From NCBI GenBank assembly GCA_013180625.2, contig SNVD02013155.1:1-64000 (forward strand): a stretch of 64,000 bases of DNA, in the 5' to 3' direction. The notes beneath the pieces were generated by a model. The model worked only from the letters and a program-made list of their open reading frames with translations, made no database searches and was not told the DNA's origin. Shown here piece after piece: positions 45,679 through 59,910 of the stretch (within the stretch, counting starts at the first letter, position 1; each line of letters opens with the position of its first letter). Origin of the DNA: Boswellia sacra. Its lineage: Eukaryota > Streptophyta > Magnoliopsida > Sapindales > Burseraceae. The position numbers and the translations under genes were made by a program.

Positions 45679-47055
45679 GTAACGAAAGTAGTTGTAAAAA
45701 AACAAAAGGAAAAACAAATTTAAAAAAATTAGAAAATTTAGAGACAGTCAAGAAATCAGGAAAAAACTGAGAAATTGAAGAACAATTTGTCATCTTGGAA
45801 CTGTCGTTGTCAGCAGTAGATGTCCTTACCACGTGTCACCAAAAATTAGAGAGTGAATTCTCACCTCCAATACCATCGAATAGATGGGGTCATGGAAAAC
45901 AAAGTTCCCTTCTTCGTTGACATCTAAATCTCATTGGGAAGTTGCTAGAAAGTTGTTTGAAGTGTCAGAGCTACCAGCAACCGTCACAAAAACTGTCACA
46001 AAGTGAGCTTCCACTACCCATCTAGAAAGTGTCGTCGATCAACATAGATTTTGAACAAAGAGTCAATGCTAATCAAGATCATCGAATCATATTGGAAATG
46101 CCACCATAAGAAAAGCCACCATTGTTCCTTATGAAACTCACTAGAAACGGCAAGTGTGCAGGCACCTCTACTCCCATTTAACTCAAAATCATCATATCTA
46201 TAAACCCCAAGGGGAATCTCCGACTTTTGTTGCCGAAAAAAGTCCATTTATGGCTATCATGTAAAATTACAATCGACCCTCTATTCTTGGAAATATTAGT
46301 TAGATCCTTGATGTGAAAAATATCAGTTTGATCAAGTTGAATGAAAAATATCATCTGACTACTTAAAGGTTCTATTTAAGTTAAATAAGTCCCTGCAGAA
46401 TTTTTTTTTTTGAAAGTTTTATTATGAACTTGCAACAGAGAAATATGTCCAGCAAGAGAAAGAATATGATGTTTTGTGGAAGAATTTAAAGATAAAAGAC
46501 AATGATTTACTTGTTTTGGAAAAGGACTTAGAGAAGTTTGAGAAAGAGAAGGTTAGAGCATCAAAAGTGAAATATTTGAAAGATTGGAGGCATGTTCCAA
46601 AGATTCATCATGTCAAGTCTAGGTCAATAGGATTCAAAGTAAAGGTTTTGTTCATGAAGTTTATAGAGTCAAGATTTTGCATAAATTTTGCATAAAGATT
46701 GAAGTTTGGGTATGTTCATGGAGACATATGTGAAAAAAAGAAAGAAGACAAACATTTGTGGTCATAGTTGATATGTTATGTAAGGAAACCATATAAGGAT
46801 ATATGAGAGAACAAGAAGGTAAGCTTGGTTAGAAAGTTGCTATATAGTCTTATGGAAGATCTTATTTTTGTTTGGCTATTGAAGAATATAGTAATTACAA
46901 AGTTGCTCAAATATTACATGAAGATGCTCGTGAAGACAAGAAAGTAAGCAAGATATTGCAATTATTCCTTGAAGACATTTGTCAAAAGATCAATAAGCAA
47001 ATGTTAAAGAGGAAGTTCAAAGTCATTGTAATAGTTAAGCTTAGTTTAACGGAGG
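45679..47055 (+). mobile_element. Unassigned inner part of the Copia element
   Basis: 1.4 kb with only short, lysine-rich frames (for example 46474-46695 and 46872-47069) that could be decayed gag tail or filler. No pol domain is visible. 45800-46250 is less AT-rich than its surroundings and may be an unrelated insertion. Confidence 0.5.
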
Positions 47056-47441
47056 TGTTGAAAATATAAACAAAGCTTAAAAGTTTAGAAGTTCAAGTTC
47101 AAATAAGATTAGAGTTTATGTCCTTAACTAGAAGTCACATTAAGAGTAAGATTAATATTCGTAGTTAGTTTTGGATTATGATTAATTATTTCATTTATTT
47201 TAGAAGCACTAGGTTTCATGGTTTGAGTATGATTAGTATTAAGTCTCTTATATAAGTCTTTTGAGTACACTGATTTCAATTAAGAAGAAATAAAGAGTTG
47301 AGAAAAGTTCAAGAGTAAATACTTTTCCTCTTCATTGTATTCTTGTGTTGCTTGAGCTAGAGTGTGATTGAATTATTGTCCTACTAATTATGAGAGTGAT
47401 TGTTCAACAAAGTGATATTAGGGCAAAGTCAAATTCTAGCA

Positions 47442-49702
47442 CAATTTTTTTTGGTGAAAATTGTTAGATGTCATAGATTAGTATCGATCGTTCAAATGAG
47501 ATCAGTGGTGACAATCAACATGCATCATTGGCTTTTGTCGCAATTTATTGCCACTACAAGCTATCGATATGCAATGGATTCATTTTCATTGTGAGGAATT
47601 TTATCTGGAGAATGAATTAGGGCTTCTATTTGATTAGGAAAGATTTACATGCACTAATGGTGATCTAGAGGGACTCTAAGACCTTTTATCATACAGTCCT
47701 AAATAAAGATGTAGCTATTCCAACTGCCGTGAGCCTAGGATGATAATGGAATGAAATTTTGAACCTCAAAATAGAATGAAGGTTTATTCAAAGTCTTGGA
47801 TTGGAAAAATTGAAATATATAATAAATAAATAAATACTGTTAAGTTCATTATACAGATTATGTCCTTTACTTCATGTTATCCACTTATACAGGCATTTAA
47901 TTCAATTCAGTAAATATATGACTAAAAAAAGGGAAAAGTTCTATTTAGGGGCATAAACATAAAATATTTTTAAAGTAGATTGAAAAGACTTTCCCCAAAA
48001 AAAAAAGGTGAACCTCAATTATAATTGAAAGAGGAGAGGTTTTTTTTTTTTCTTTTTACTAACTTTAATAAAAAGAGTAAATTTTAAAAAGTCTAATATA
48101 ATTAGGAAAATTATAATATGACTTGTTAGAGATCACATATAAATTTGGAATAAATTATAGATAAATTTATTCTAAAATTTTGAATGAGATAATTAAAGAA
48201 AATTAAACTATAGTTTATGATTAACTACATCTAATATACTATCATATTTATTTTTTGTGTTAAATTAAGCCTACATAATTAACCAAGTTGTCTCTAAGGT
48301 CTTGCTATGCATGAGTGCTTGACCGAGATCTAACTGATCTAACCAAAATACAAGTCTAGTTAATTGTATCAAATCTGTATGCATCTCGACTTGAAATTGC
48401 TCATTTTTACGTTGCATGCATTGCACATGCATAGCACGTGACAATTTATTTTGTCGTCATGTGAAGAAACCTTGGATTAATTTAATTCCTAATGTGATAT
48501 ATTTCCTATTCATATTATTGCCTAAAACATAACAACTTCAAATTAGGAGAATCTTAATAGCAATAGGAATTGGGAGAAGCTTAATAGGAGTGGGATAAGT
48601 ATAAATTCGAATCCTTGTCAAAGAGGAATGTTGCATTAATTATCCTATACTACATTAGGACATGAACCATATTATCCTAGTTCACTTGGGATACTATGTG
48701 TTTGCTTATGATTTTGCATTTACCCTAATATGTGATTCTTTCCAAAGTTGAACTTAGTTCTTGTAGGTCAAGGAAAGAAGTTGAAGTTGAAGTTGAAGAT
48801 GAAGAGGAACCATATATATGGCTATCTTCATATCTTGGGAATGCATGCATCATTCAAAGCAATCAAGGAGAGCAAGTTTGTGTGCGTCATTATCATTGTT
48901 TATGTTTGAGTATGAAGCTGTAAGCTTTGGTTGTGAGTTATAGATCTTGTGAGTTTAAGTGAGTTAAGTGATCAAATGTGTCTATAATTAGATCAAGTAT
49001 TGTGTTTTTCTTAATGATGTTTAGTTAAGTGAGCAGCGATAAGACTGTGTAGAGAGGCTAGTATTGCGATTGAGAATAGATTGGTTTTACATAGACTAGG
49101 CCAGTAAAAGTAGTGGTACAATCACTGTAATTTGTCCTTATTGCGTAAACAAAAACAACATAACGGATTGCGGCTCTTTTTGCTTGTTTATAACCGAATT
49201 ATGTAAAACATTATGTTTCAATTTACTTTACATTTTCAATTATATTACTGTTAACCATCCACACAACTGCAAAACTAACCAAAACCATGATTTTTTTTGT
49301 GCTAATGAATTAATAATTTGTTTATGTACGTATTTGGTTTCATTTTAAAAAGTTATTGAAGGAAAATGATATAATTGATTTTTACATAACTCATGTTTAT
49401 GTTTAATATCTTTGTTTTCCTTTTCTATATTCTCCAACCGATTATTTTTTTAATTGAAAATTAAAACATAAAATTATTGAATTATTTTATGATAATAATA
49501 TATATAAAAGAAAATTTTCAAATGACTCTACCTTAGATTATTAATTACTTTAATGTTCATGTTTAGTTCATTTTTATTTATTTTATTATAAGTAAACCCA
49601 TAAATTTTATATCATTACTCAACACATGTAGAAATGTGGAAGTGTGCAGACAAATAACATAACAGTAATTAACACCAAGAGAGTTATGTTTCACTTTATG
49701 AA
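47442..49702. other. AT-rich intergenic DNA, no supported gene
   Basis: No protein-like frame apart from a short charged ORF at 48732-48923 over a GAAGTTGAAGTTGAA repeat. The segment 48480-49180 has LTR-like composition, but no terminal repeats could be paired. Confidence 0.6.
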
Positions 49703-49958
49703 TGTAACACTCCAAATTTGTAAGTAAATTTAACTTACATATATATTATAAAATGTGTATTATTAGCATTATGAAGTATGTGCATATAAATGGAGTGAGA
49801 TGAAATTAGATAAGAAATGGAAGGGGTAAAATGCAAAGCTATGAAAGTTTGAGGGTTGAATGGAGTTTTTGGTGTTATGTTTATCTATGTAAGGGGGGGG
49901 TAGACTCTAGAAATTCATTCCCTCCCCCTTTTTGCTGTGAGACGCCAACCCTCTCTTG

Positions 49959-49992
<34 letters not shown>

Positions 49993-52900
49993 CCTTAATT
50001 TGGCTAAGGATTCAAGAAGATAATTAAGGGCTCTCGAAGTGGCAAAGGTAAACTCTACTTCCTCCTTCCATTTCTTGTGTTTTCTCTTGAATTAGTACAT
50101 AAATAGCATGAGTGATGGTATTGCTTCTATGTATGATCTAAAAACAATTAGAAAACATAAATTAATATGAGATATGATGGATTTAAGAGGACTGAATGAT
50201 GTTAGAGAAGTAGAAAGAAGGTTTGAGTTTGAATTGTGCAGAGTTATGTTTTTGAACAGTGCTAAGTCTGAAAATTCCCATAAATTCCATGGTTCTTTGC
50301 TGACTCTGAAATTTTTATATGGTAAACTAGACATGTTAAAGATTGTATAGAATTTTGAAGCACTTAAAAATTCATAGCATGTGAATTGTAATGAATTTTT
50401 GAAACTCTGGTTCGAAATTGTGAATTCCCCTATTTTAAAATAGAGCAGGGAGAGTGAATTCGAATTGAGGAGCCAAATCTTGATAAAACTCTCTAATTTT
50501 TGATATATAAATCCTTGGAACGTTTTCTAATGGATTGTAATTTTAATGATATTTGGACTTGTGTATGAACTGTTGTGAATTTTCAAATATGGACTTATAA
50601 AACTGAGAAAGTCAATTTCCAGAACAGAGTGTGTTAAGTAAATTTGGTTTGACAAACTTAAGCTCCTTGAAAAAAAAACGATTTTTGGTGGAATTACCCT
50701 TATGTGTCTAGTTTTAGAGTGGAAAGTTTGGTAGAGATTGAAGTATTGTAGAATTTTATAAAATTCTTTAAAGTTGCACTGTTTAATTGCGAGGTCTGCA
50801 GATGGATTTGCTGTATGAATGAAATTAAGGGTTTTCAAGGAGTACATAACTTTATTTTGACTCAATAAAATTCATGGGATATAATATGTGTGTATACTTG
50901 AGTCCCGTGAAATTTGGTGATAATTGGAGTATGTACCCTGTTACTATAATTGTCCAACCCATATGTGTATACTAGTGAATTTACTATAACGTTATTGGTT
51001 GAGTAAAGTGTAACTAACTTTTAAGAGATTTAATGATTTCTAGGTAGAAATCCAAGTCAAGGAGTGAATATTCAGGTAAGTAGCTAGATCCCCTTTTTTT
51101 GAGGACACAATAGATGTCTATAATTACAATAAGATGTGTTTGCTTATTGTGTATGAACCTATATGTGATATGATGATTGGAACTATCATTAATGTGTTGT
51201 GAATGGAAATGTGAGTGAAACTTTGTTAGATACAACGTTAATATAAGTGCATTGATGTGTTGTGATGGATAGAAAATCCGATTTTGAGTTTATGTTATGA
51301 GAGGTGTGAATTGTGAACTCATGATATTGAGAATGATATGATGTGATTAATGAGAAGCCTAATTAGAGCCTTGATTACAGAATTGAAATGCAATATTATG
51401 AATGTGAAAGGCTTGCCAAAATTTTGAGTACTCATTATGTGATTGTGCATGGAGAGACACCTCTTGAGATTGTGTCTGTGAGCTACCTCTTCGGGGTCAC
51501 AAGGACCGCAAAGTGTCACACACAATGCCAAGTATCACATGTGAAACTGAGTGTGAAATGTGAATTTGCAATACTAAAACCTTGGGAAAACATGGAATGT
51601 TTATTATGTAATTGATGCATGGGGGTTACCTCTTGAGGGTTCTAGACCACAAAGTGACACATGCTTGTGAAGTTAGTAACTGCGTTATGGGTTGGGTTGG
51701 GTTGTGGAAGTGTCCGTCCAAAGTTAGAGGACGCGTATCAGAACACAAAGTGCCATGGGTCACCTCTTGAGGTTCCAAAAACAAAACCGTGAAGCAGGGG
51801 GAAACGGGGACGTGACCCCGCTCGGTTAGCAAGCCTAGTACTATAAGTCCAAAGCGAACAATGGGCTAGCTCCCCATATGTGATTATATATGATTATGTG
51901 TGACACATGTATCCCTAAGGTTTCATGTGATTAATTGTGATTATATAAATAGTGTGTGCGTGTGTCATTAAGGCTTTTTAAGGCAAAGGATTGATTTTGA
52001 ATAAGGATTCATGTACACTTACGATAATATATGATATATGGGTTCTTATGGTTATGTGAAATTGTGAAAAGTATGTTACCCATATGTGATGTGTTGGCTA
52101 TGGATATTTGAATAAATGAGATGTGTACATGTGTAATTATGGGTACACTCATGTGTGAATGTGTGATAAGAACCTAGCCTAAAAGAGGCATATGTGAATT
52201 GATGACATGTATGTATGATTATATATTGAGTATATGTGTACATGATATGAATTACCCAAAAAATGTATGTGTAATGAGATGGGCATATTGTGTATATGTT
52301 CGTATGATTTAAAGGGCCTACAAGAGGCATTGGTGAACTTGTGCAAGGATAAAAATGAGCCAAAGTTATAGGCTAAAATACATAATAGGAGAAAGAGTGC
52401 CATTAGAGTTGCACAGGAGCGCGCTTGTAATCGGCTTCAAGAGAATTGGGCAAAAAGTTGGCAGCCGCACCAACCAGTTAGCGTAGGAGCGCCGATTTAA
52501 ATTCTGTAAAGTGAATGCCCCAGAGACTTGGCACTGCAATGCGAGTCCTATGGCGCCAGAGCGTGAATGCTAGAAGTTGTACAGTAATTTCTTACTTCCA
52601 GATCAAGTAATTGTGTACTTGTAAACCAAGTAATGAACAGTAGCTGGTGACTTATGGAATAAGTATTGAATAGTAGCCATATTCTGAATTGGTTATCTTC
52701 ATTAATTGTTTCAGTTTGTGTGTTATGCCAGTCTTTCCTAATTCTAGCTACTTACTGAGTTTTGTACTCACTAAGCTGTTGTGTAGCTCAGGTAATTGAC
52801 AAGTTAAGGACTATGGGAGGATTTTGACATAGCAATGATCGTGTTCCTTTGGCAATCACTGATCCGTTGCAATATTATTATTTTCTATGCAAGGAAATCG

Positions 52901-53072
52901 ATTGATTCCTTATAAGCTGTATTAAAGTGTGATAGTATATATTGTAGTCAGACATTATAGGGACATCAGATTTTTAGGAAACTTTTAAATTTAGTAGCCC
53001 TAGTTTTCTTTGAGATTGTCTTGAATGAGTGTCGTTATTCCATTCGGTACCCATTGGGTATGGGATGTGATA
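49703..53072 (+). repeat. Long 5' LTR of a chromovirus-like (Del/Tekay) Gypsy element
   Basis: It starts TGTAACACTCC and ends about GGGATGTGATA, four bases before a primer site complementary to initiator tRNA-Met (TGGTATCAAAGC, 53077-53088). The resulting LTR of about 3.37 kb is long but in line with Del-type elements. It contains a (TC)n tract at 49963-49989 and three copies of an ACCTCTTGAG.. phrase at about 51460, 51630 and 51760. No partner LTR lies in the window. Confidence 0.72.
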
Positions 53073-53076
53073 GTAG

Positions 53077-53088
53077 TGGTATCAAAGC
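53077..53088 (+). other. Primer-binding site of the chromovirus-like element
   Basis: TGGTATCAAAGC, a one-mismatch form of the initiator tRNA-Met site. Confidence 0.75.
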
Positions 53089-53439
53089 AAAAGTTTAAGA
53101 TTCTGTAGACAATACTAGTTGTAAGTGGTTAAGGGAACCAGGTCCTATGCCAAATCCTCAAGACGAAATGTTTGGTAAGTTGAATTATGAATTTCATTGT
53201 CCATTGTATTTATATCATTATGTTTTGTTGTGTTAGTCAAAGTGGGGACGACATGACTAGTGCTAGTGGAGTGGCTAATGTTGAGGATCGTACTATTTAG
53301 AATGATGAGATAATTGAAGTTCCAAGAACTAAGAATAAACTTTGAGATTCTTAACGAGATGAGTCTTCGGGTGAGGATAACCAAAAGAATTTAGATAAAG
53401 GAAAGGAGAAGATAGAATTTTCATCGTGTAAAACCTGTA

Positions 53440-53658
53440 AGAAAAAAGCATGGTGGAGAGTGTTTCTAGATATCTGGAGCTTGCTTCAGATGTGGTATGA
53501 CTGGTCACTTCGTTTCAGGTTGTCCGAAAGTGAAGAATAGACAAAGAGGTTCCAAGGAAGAGCTTGAAAAGTGTGACATCTATTATGAAAGGCATAACAG
53601 ACCATGTTTCAAGAAAATAGGAGCTTGTTTCAAATGTAAGAAATTAAGATTAATGTAG
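53440..53658 (+). pseudogene. Gag nucleocapsid remnant of the chromovirus-like element
   Basis: The open stretch has the zinc knuckle CFRCGMTGHFVSGC (CX2CX4HX4C) at 53482-53523. About 25 residues later comes a CDIYYERHNRPCFKK..GACFKC block that matches the second cysteine/histidine region of plant chromovirus gag. The frame stops at TAG 53656-53658. The upstream capsid is broken by stops. Protease and pol are not found before the CACTA element begins at 54044. Confidence 0.75.
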
Positions 53659-54043
53659 AGTGAATGGTTTAAATAAATGGAATGGATAGGCATTGTTCGA
53701 TAAATTTTACGATTACATACATCATGATATTAATATGAGATTTTTATCCTTACAATAAATGTGAGTATGTTTTATTTGAAATTCGTTTTAAAGAAAGGAT
53801 TTAGGATTCCATTTAATTGATTTCTGAATCCACATTGTTATGTTCCAAGAATCAAGCAGTTTAGTGTACACAAAATGATTTTGGAAATGCTTTTATTGTT
53901 AAAAGTTCATTGTAGAATTTCCAGAATGGCCTAACATATCTAGAACACTATTTTTGGAAATTGCAAACAATTCCAAATTGCAGTTTGTGCATTGAAAGTT
54001 GACATTGGGTGTAGTTTGGATTTAAGGTGTTAAGATTGAATTT
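53659..54043. other. Short unassigned stretch before the CACTA element
   Basis: AT-rich with no recognisable frame. It is probably the decayed remainder of the Gypsy element into which the CACTA element inserted. TTT at 54041-54043 could be half of a 3-bp target duplication. Confidence 0.45.
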
Positions 54044-55101
54044 CACTACAAGAATATTTTTCATATTTGTCACTCTGCCTTTTTTAAATTTGGCATTTTT
54101 TTTAAATATGAGAAATATAACACTAGTGTCAAGGTCAAACACAAATTTAGATCATATTTCTCACTTTTTGTCTTTTTGGAATCTCATATTTGTCACAATT
54201 TTTAGAATAGGGACAAATATGTATTTTTTGTCTCTTTTCCTTGATATATTCATATTGGCTCCACTTTAATTGTTTTCCCTCTATCTTTTCTTTTTCTCCT
54301 CCACGTTGCCCTAGTCATCACTTGCTCACTTTGTATTTTGTCGACACATTTCGCATCACCTCAAATTGTTGAAATCGCTCAAACTAGAGTTAACCCATCA
54401 AGGACTCAACAACAATTCATCATTGTCTTTGGGTTGGATTAAGAATTAGCTCTTGATCCACAGTAAGTTTCCTTTCAAATTTGTTTTCCAATTCGGTTTT
54501 TTTAGTGTTTCTAGTTTTGTTTTACCATTTTCTACATCACAAATGTTATAATTGAAACCCTAATCTCCCAAATCCCTAATTTGAAAATGCTAAGTATTAT
54601 ATTTGCGGGTCTATTTTTTGCTCTTATTGTTAAATGCTCATTTTGTGATAGTTTATACCTAAAAGCTTCTATGTCCTTCGATTTTTGTGGTGTTATTGGT
54701 TGCTTTTATTGATTTTTGAATTTTTGTGGTTTTATCTTGTGAAATATTCTGGTTCTTATTTTTTTCTTAATTTTTTAACTATGTTTCAATAGGTTTAGTG
54801 TCAGCCAATATTTGGTGGCTTTGCATGCTAAGTTAACGTTTTAGTTTTTAGATACAACCTTTTATGTCACTTTTTATGTTGCTCAACATCGTAAGTTAAA
54901 GTGGATATCATCTACATTATCCCTCGTTTCCTGGTAACTCTTTATCTCTATCCTTACTGCTTTAATGGTTGGTTTTCCTCTCATATGCTTGTTTGTATTT
55001 AGATTTCCTTTATGATCTCTCTTGAAATATGTAATTACAACTACAATCTTTGGGTACTATTTAGATTAAGAACAATTTAACTGTTTTTGTTTTTTGATTT
55101 A

Positions 55102-56136
55102 GAGCTTAAGTTTGTGCCTTTAGTGATTGTACAATCATCATTTTGATTGAAAGGAGCAATTGCATGGAAATTGTAGGAGAATTGAAACCCAGATGTTTGA
55201 TGTTGTGTTTGGATTTGAGAGTTCTTTTGGAAATTTGAAAACGATTTTTTCAGAAGTAGTTAAAAAGGTTTTGTGTCATTTCATTAGGTGGGTTTATAGG
55301 AAATGCTTTTATGAGTAAAAGTACTTTTTGACAATATCACTTAAAAGGGTTTTTCTAAATGCACCTATGAACTTTAATTTTAAAACTAAATTTAAGTACT
55401 TTTCTTTTCCTATAATTTATAAATGCCAGGTAGAAAATTCTCTGTTGAGTGCAACATTAATGCAAAATTCTATTTACTGTGATTTGGACACTGATGCTGC
55501 TATCTATAGACAAAGAATTAGTCCTCATTTTTTTTACAGTCGTTAATAGTTTATTCATACAAATATTTGTTATAACAAAAAACCATGTATGATTGCTATG
55601 AGGTGGTATTTATTTGGAGCTTAAGTTTGTGGCTTTGGTCGTTGTACAATCAATTTTTTGTTTTAAAGTAGCAATTGCACAAAAATTGTACAGAATTGAA
55701 ACCCAGATGTGTAATGTTGTGTTTGGAATTGAGAGTGCTTTGGAAAATTTGAAAATGATTTTTTCAAAAGTAGTTAAAAAGGTTTTTTGTCATTTTGTGA
55801 GGTGGATTTATAGGAAATGCTTTTACGAGTACAAGTGCTTTTTAACAATATCACTTTCAAGGGTTTTTTGAAATGCACCTATGAACTTTAATTTTAAAAC
55901 TACATTTAAGTGCTTTTCTTTTCCTGTAATTGATAAGTGCTTGGTAGAAAATTCTCTATTGAGTGCAACATTAATGCAAAATTCTATTTAGTGTGATTTA
56001 GAGACTGCTGCTGCTGTCTATAGAAAAAGAATTTTTACTGATTCTTTTTTTTTTTTATAGTTGTTTATAGTTTTTTTGTACAAGTATTTGTTATAACAAA
56101 TAACCATGTATGATTGCTATAGGGTGGTATTTATCT
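55102..56136. repeat. Tandem duplication, 515-bp unit
   Basis: Copy 1 is 55102-55616 and copy 2 is 55617-56136, both starting GAGCTTAAGTTTGTG and ending GGTGGTATTTAT. They are diverged by scattered substitutions and small indels, so the duplication is not recent. Confidence 0.88.
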
Positions 56137-59100
56137 AAGCATATTTTATGATTTAATTTTTCTCCTGTTTTAGTAATTTTGGACACTTTTAACCCACGAA
56201 AAAGTCAATTCATTTGAGTCATTGGAGCTATCTCGTCTTGTTGTGAACCAGAACATAAATAATTTTATTGAAGAACTGGTTGGCAGAGGATAATTTGGAG
56301 TGCAGTGAGGAACTTGGAAACTTTAACAAGGTTTGACTAGCATTAAAATGTTTGAAATTAAAATTAGCTTCCACTTTCTATTAAACTAGTTCAATTAGCA
56401 GGCATTACAAATTGATATTTTGTTTCATGCATTTGTTTGTATGACAAACTATGGATAATGATCCTGCAAATAAAATTTATATATAAGCTAGAACAACCCC
56501 AAAAGTTGTTTGGTATTTTTGCTGAGTGTAGGGAGTTTGACAAATTTCTGATTGACTACAAGCAAGTTACATACCTCGTATCTTACAATTTGCTAAATTC
56601 CATTGTGCCCTAAAGCATAAGGTGTATGTTTGTTCACGATTCACCTGTCATTTTAGGTTGGATATATGTCTGATTATTTGTTTCTTTTACAAACAATTCT
56701 CCAAATAGATCCACAGGTATGTAGTTTCCTTTGAAGGTTGAAGCAAAAGCAAAGAACCATTAGCCAACATATATGCCTATGATTTTGCATTTTTTAATTT
56801 CTAAGGCAAATTGATAAGAAAAAAACTATTCTATTAGAGTAAGATTGGTTGCTCTTTGCATTTATTTGTACAATGGTGTTCTAAATTGAATGACTGGTGT
56901 TATTTAACAATGTTTCAGGTTGACAAGGCACTGATATTGTGAAGCAGGTAGATGCATTATCTGTAATAGATATTGTGAAACATATATAAATGGATTATGT
57001 CTAATTCCTTAACTTTTTTTATCAGCTTTATTTAGGTGAGGTCCAGTTGTAACTTCATTGATATGTTTTTTGTACTTTTCTTAGGAATCAGAAGATACTT
57101 ATACTGGTAAGTAACTCTGAGACTCAGAAAAAAAATGATGATAGATTGTTCCATGTATGTGTGATATCTAATTCTTCTATTATGTTTGTAATCTTCAAGT
57201 TTTGCTACTCGATATATATATATTCGAGTGTATGGAAAAAAAATTACAATTCATGTTGAGTTAGCTTACCATTTTGAAATCCCATATGAGTTAGCTGGTA
57301 CTAATGTTAGTTCCTTTTTTTTTTTATATATATTGAGATGCTTTTGCTTTCATTTCATTGAAGTTATTTTTTGTTTTTAACCTAACATCACATTCTTTTA
57401 TTACTTTGGGAATGTTGAATTTTTTAACGTTAATTAACGTTGATTACTGTTGTTAATTGTTGAGTTAGAAATAAACTAGTTGCTATAAAACCAATGAGAC
57501 CAGAATTTTTTTTTCCATATTTGTCACTCAATTTTGATTTGGTTCCTTTGTTGCTGTTTGCATTTGTTATTTCGTATCACATCACATATCTCTAGATCAA
57601 AACCCTATTTGAAATGGGTTAAAAAATGTATCATCAATTTTATTTTGATTGAAAGCTATTAGAGTGGGTTTTGGTTATTGTAGGTTGTCTTTCGATTCCA
57701 TGCTTGAACCTTAGCTTTAACCTTCATCTTTTGCTCGTCGCTACCTAGTTCTTTCACTGATTTTGGATTAAGGAGCCTACTATTTTTAGAGCTTTACATG
57801 GTGTATGTTTCTCATAACCTTGAACAAATGTTTAGCTTTGATGTTTTGTGGGCAATTTTCTTAGATTAATCGCTTTAGTTTTGATGTTTTTTAGCTTTCT
57901 GAATATATAACTGTGATTTTGTAATTGTCTTTCTGATTTTTGTTATTTTTGTGGCTATAATTGTCTTTATATATATATTTTTTAATTTTTGAGGTTAATT
58001 ATGTTGATTTCCACTAATTGGCATTTGAGTTAACTCCAGATGGTTTCGCTGATACTTTGATTAGTCATGCATGTGGGTTTGCAAACAGGACATTTAAACA
58101 ATCTTCTTTTTGGTCACAAGTGTCTCCTTCTTCACCTGCTTTATATGTTAAGATTCTTATAACTTGTTTGATAAAATGCCTGAATGATCTGTTTTGTAAC
58201 TGATTAAGTTGGTTATTGATTTTAAGTGAAATTTTATTGTGAAGAGTAAAGATATTGGTGTCGTGTGAAAATAATAATTGATTTTGATTATGATAATGTT
58301 ATGCATTGATTCAACCAATTGAGTTAATATGCAATTAAAATAAAAAAAAATGTTGCTCGAATTGAATTATATTGGTTTTCGAATTGTGGATATGAAGATG
58401 AAAAATATGGAAATTGAAAACTAAAATATTGCTTTGAAATTTATCTTTATAACTAAAAGTTCTCTTCTTCAAATTAAATGCACATTCTAGGTTTATCTTA
58501 CTAAATGATCTCTTATGTAGTCTATTTTCATTTTTAATTTCTGATTTTCTTGTTACAAATAAAATTAATTTGTCTATTTACCTATGATCAATATAAACTT
58601 TTAGATTAATGATTCTTAACATGATAATAGATCCCTAATCTTCAAATTCCCCAATTGTACTTATTAATCATTTAGTGAGGCCATAGTTGATATCATCAGT
58701 GTAAGATTCAAGGTTTAACACTCACCAAGAATTAGATCTCTGAAGTAAAAATTTTATAAAAATAAAAGAAAATTAAGAAATACTTATTATGTGTATTGGC
58801 ATACAAATTTTTTTAATAGAAAATTAACTTCCAAGTGCACGGTGTTGGTATAACTCTAATAATAAGTCTCTGATAATCTGTCTTTAGTAATTTGCCTACA
58901 CAACATAGGACAACCTTCTTATAAATTACTACATTTAGTATAGTTCATAAATTTAACATTTTCTCCCATCCAAGTTCACTTTATTTAAAAGAGTCATTGT
59001 TTTGCATCTGATTCTTACTTTACATATTTTTTTTTCTGGTTTTTTTTAAGTCTTTTTATGTTTGGTCAACCTGCTAGTTGGTAGAGCTCTAATTAAAGTG

Positions 59101-59910
59101 AATGGTTGAAAAGCTAGCTACATTTAAGAAAACTAAACTTTAAACAAACTTGTCTTTTTGTTCATCAATTAATATTCAAAATTAATTAGGAGTTGTAAGA
59201 TATTCAATAAAGATGCATGGATGATTAGCTATTCTCTCTAGTGATTTAAAGCCAATTATTATTAGTATTATTCTCTTTAGAATATTTGTCATTGAATGTA
59301 CCATGAGTGTTAACTTATCATGGTGTTGCATGAATAAGGGTGTTTTCATGAATTATTTGGGGGAAAAGGTAAGAAATTTCTTTTATTTTTTGACCAGGTT
59401 TTAAAAAGGTTTGGTATTTTTGTCATTTGAATCTATCATGAGTGTCATTTAATGAGTTTATTTTTTTCATGATTAATGGTTGGTTAGTGATCATTCATGG
59501 TGAAGTTTTGGATCTTATTGTTGTCGTTACATGTGATCATTATCTTGACTGGTGATTCAATCTTTATTTTTGTGTTTAAATATTTTGTTTGCATGTTTTG
59601 GTGATAGTGATGGAATCATGTCATTATGGGTTGATCTTATATATATATAAGGGTTATTTAAGAGTTTTAAGCTTTTGTTCTTTCAGTTCTTAAAAAGTTA
59701 GCAGTTATACACTACATTATTATTGTTGTCGTTAAGAATGTAAGTAATAATTGTGAAAATGTTTTGTATTTGTGCAATGAATTAAAAATGCTTCCTTTTC
59801 TAGTTAAAGTGAGTATTTTAGGTGAAGATCATTTACTGGTTATATAGACCCTAATTATTGTTCACATGATGTCATGTGAACTGAAATTTGCTTTTGAATC
59901 TACCATTCCA

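Larger units (their letters stand above)
43909..47441 (+). mobile_element. Decayed Ty1/Copia retrotransposon with nested solo LTR
   Basis: The LTRs are at 43909-45044 (split by an insertion) and 47056-47441, starting TGTTGRAAATATA. Flanks CAATG and CAATT agree at four of five bases. A Copia-type primer site complementary to initiator tRNA-Met (TGGCATCAGAGCC) is at 45048-45060. The inner 2 kb has only a broken gag, with no protease, integrase or reverse transcriptase, so it is a non-autonomous or deleted member. Confidence 0.85.

Noticed and set aside
51014..52403. Several His/Tyr-rich minus-strand ORFs
   Set aside because: They lie within the long Gypsy LTR in ATGTGT-rich DNA and are compositional.
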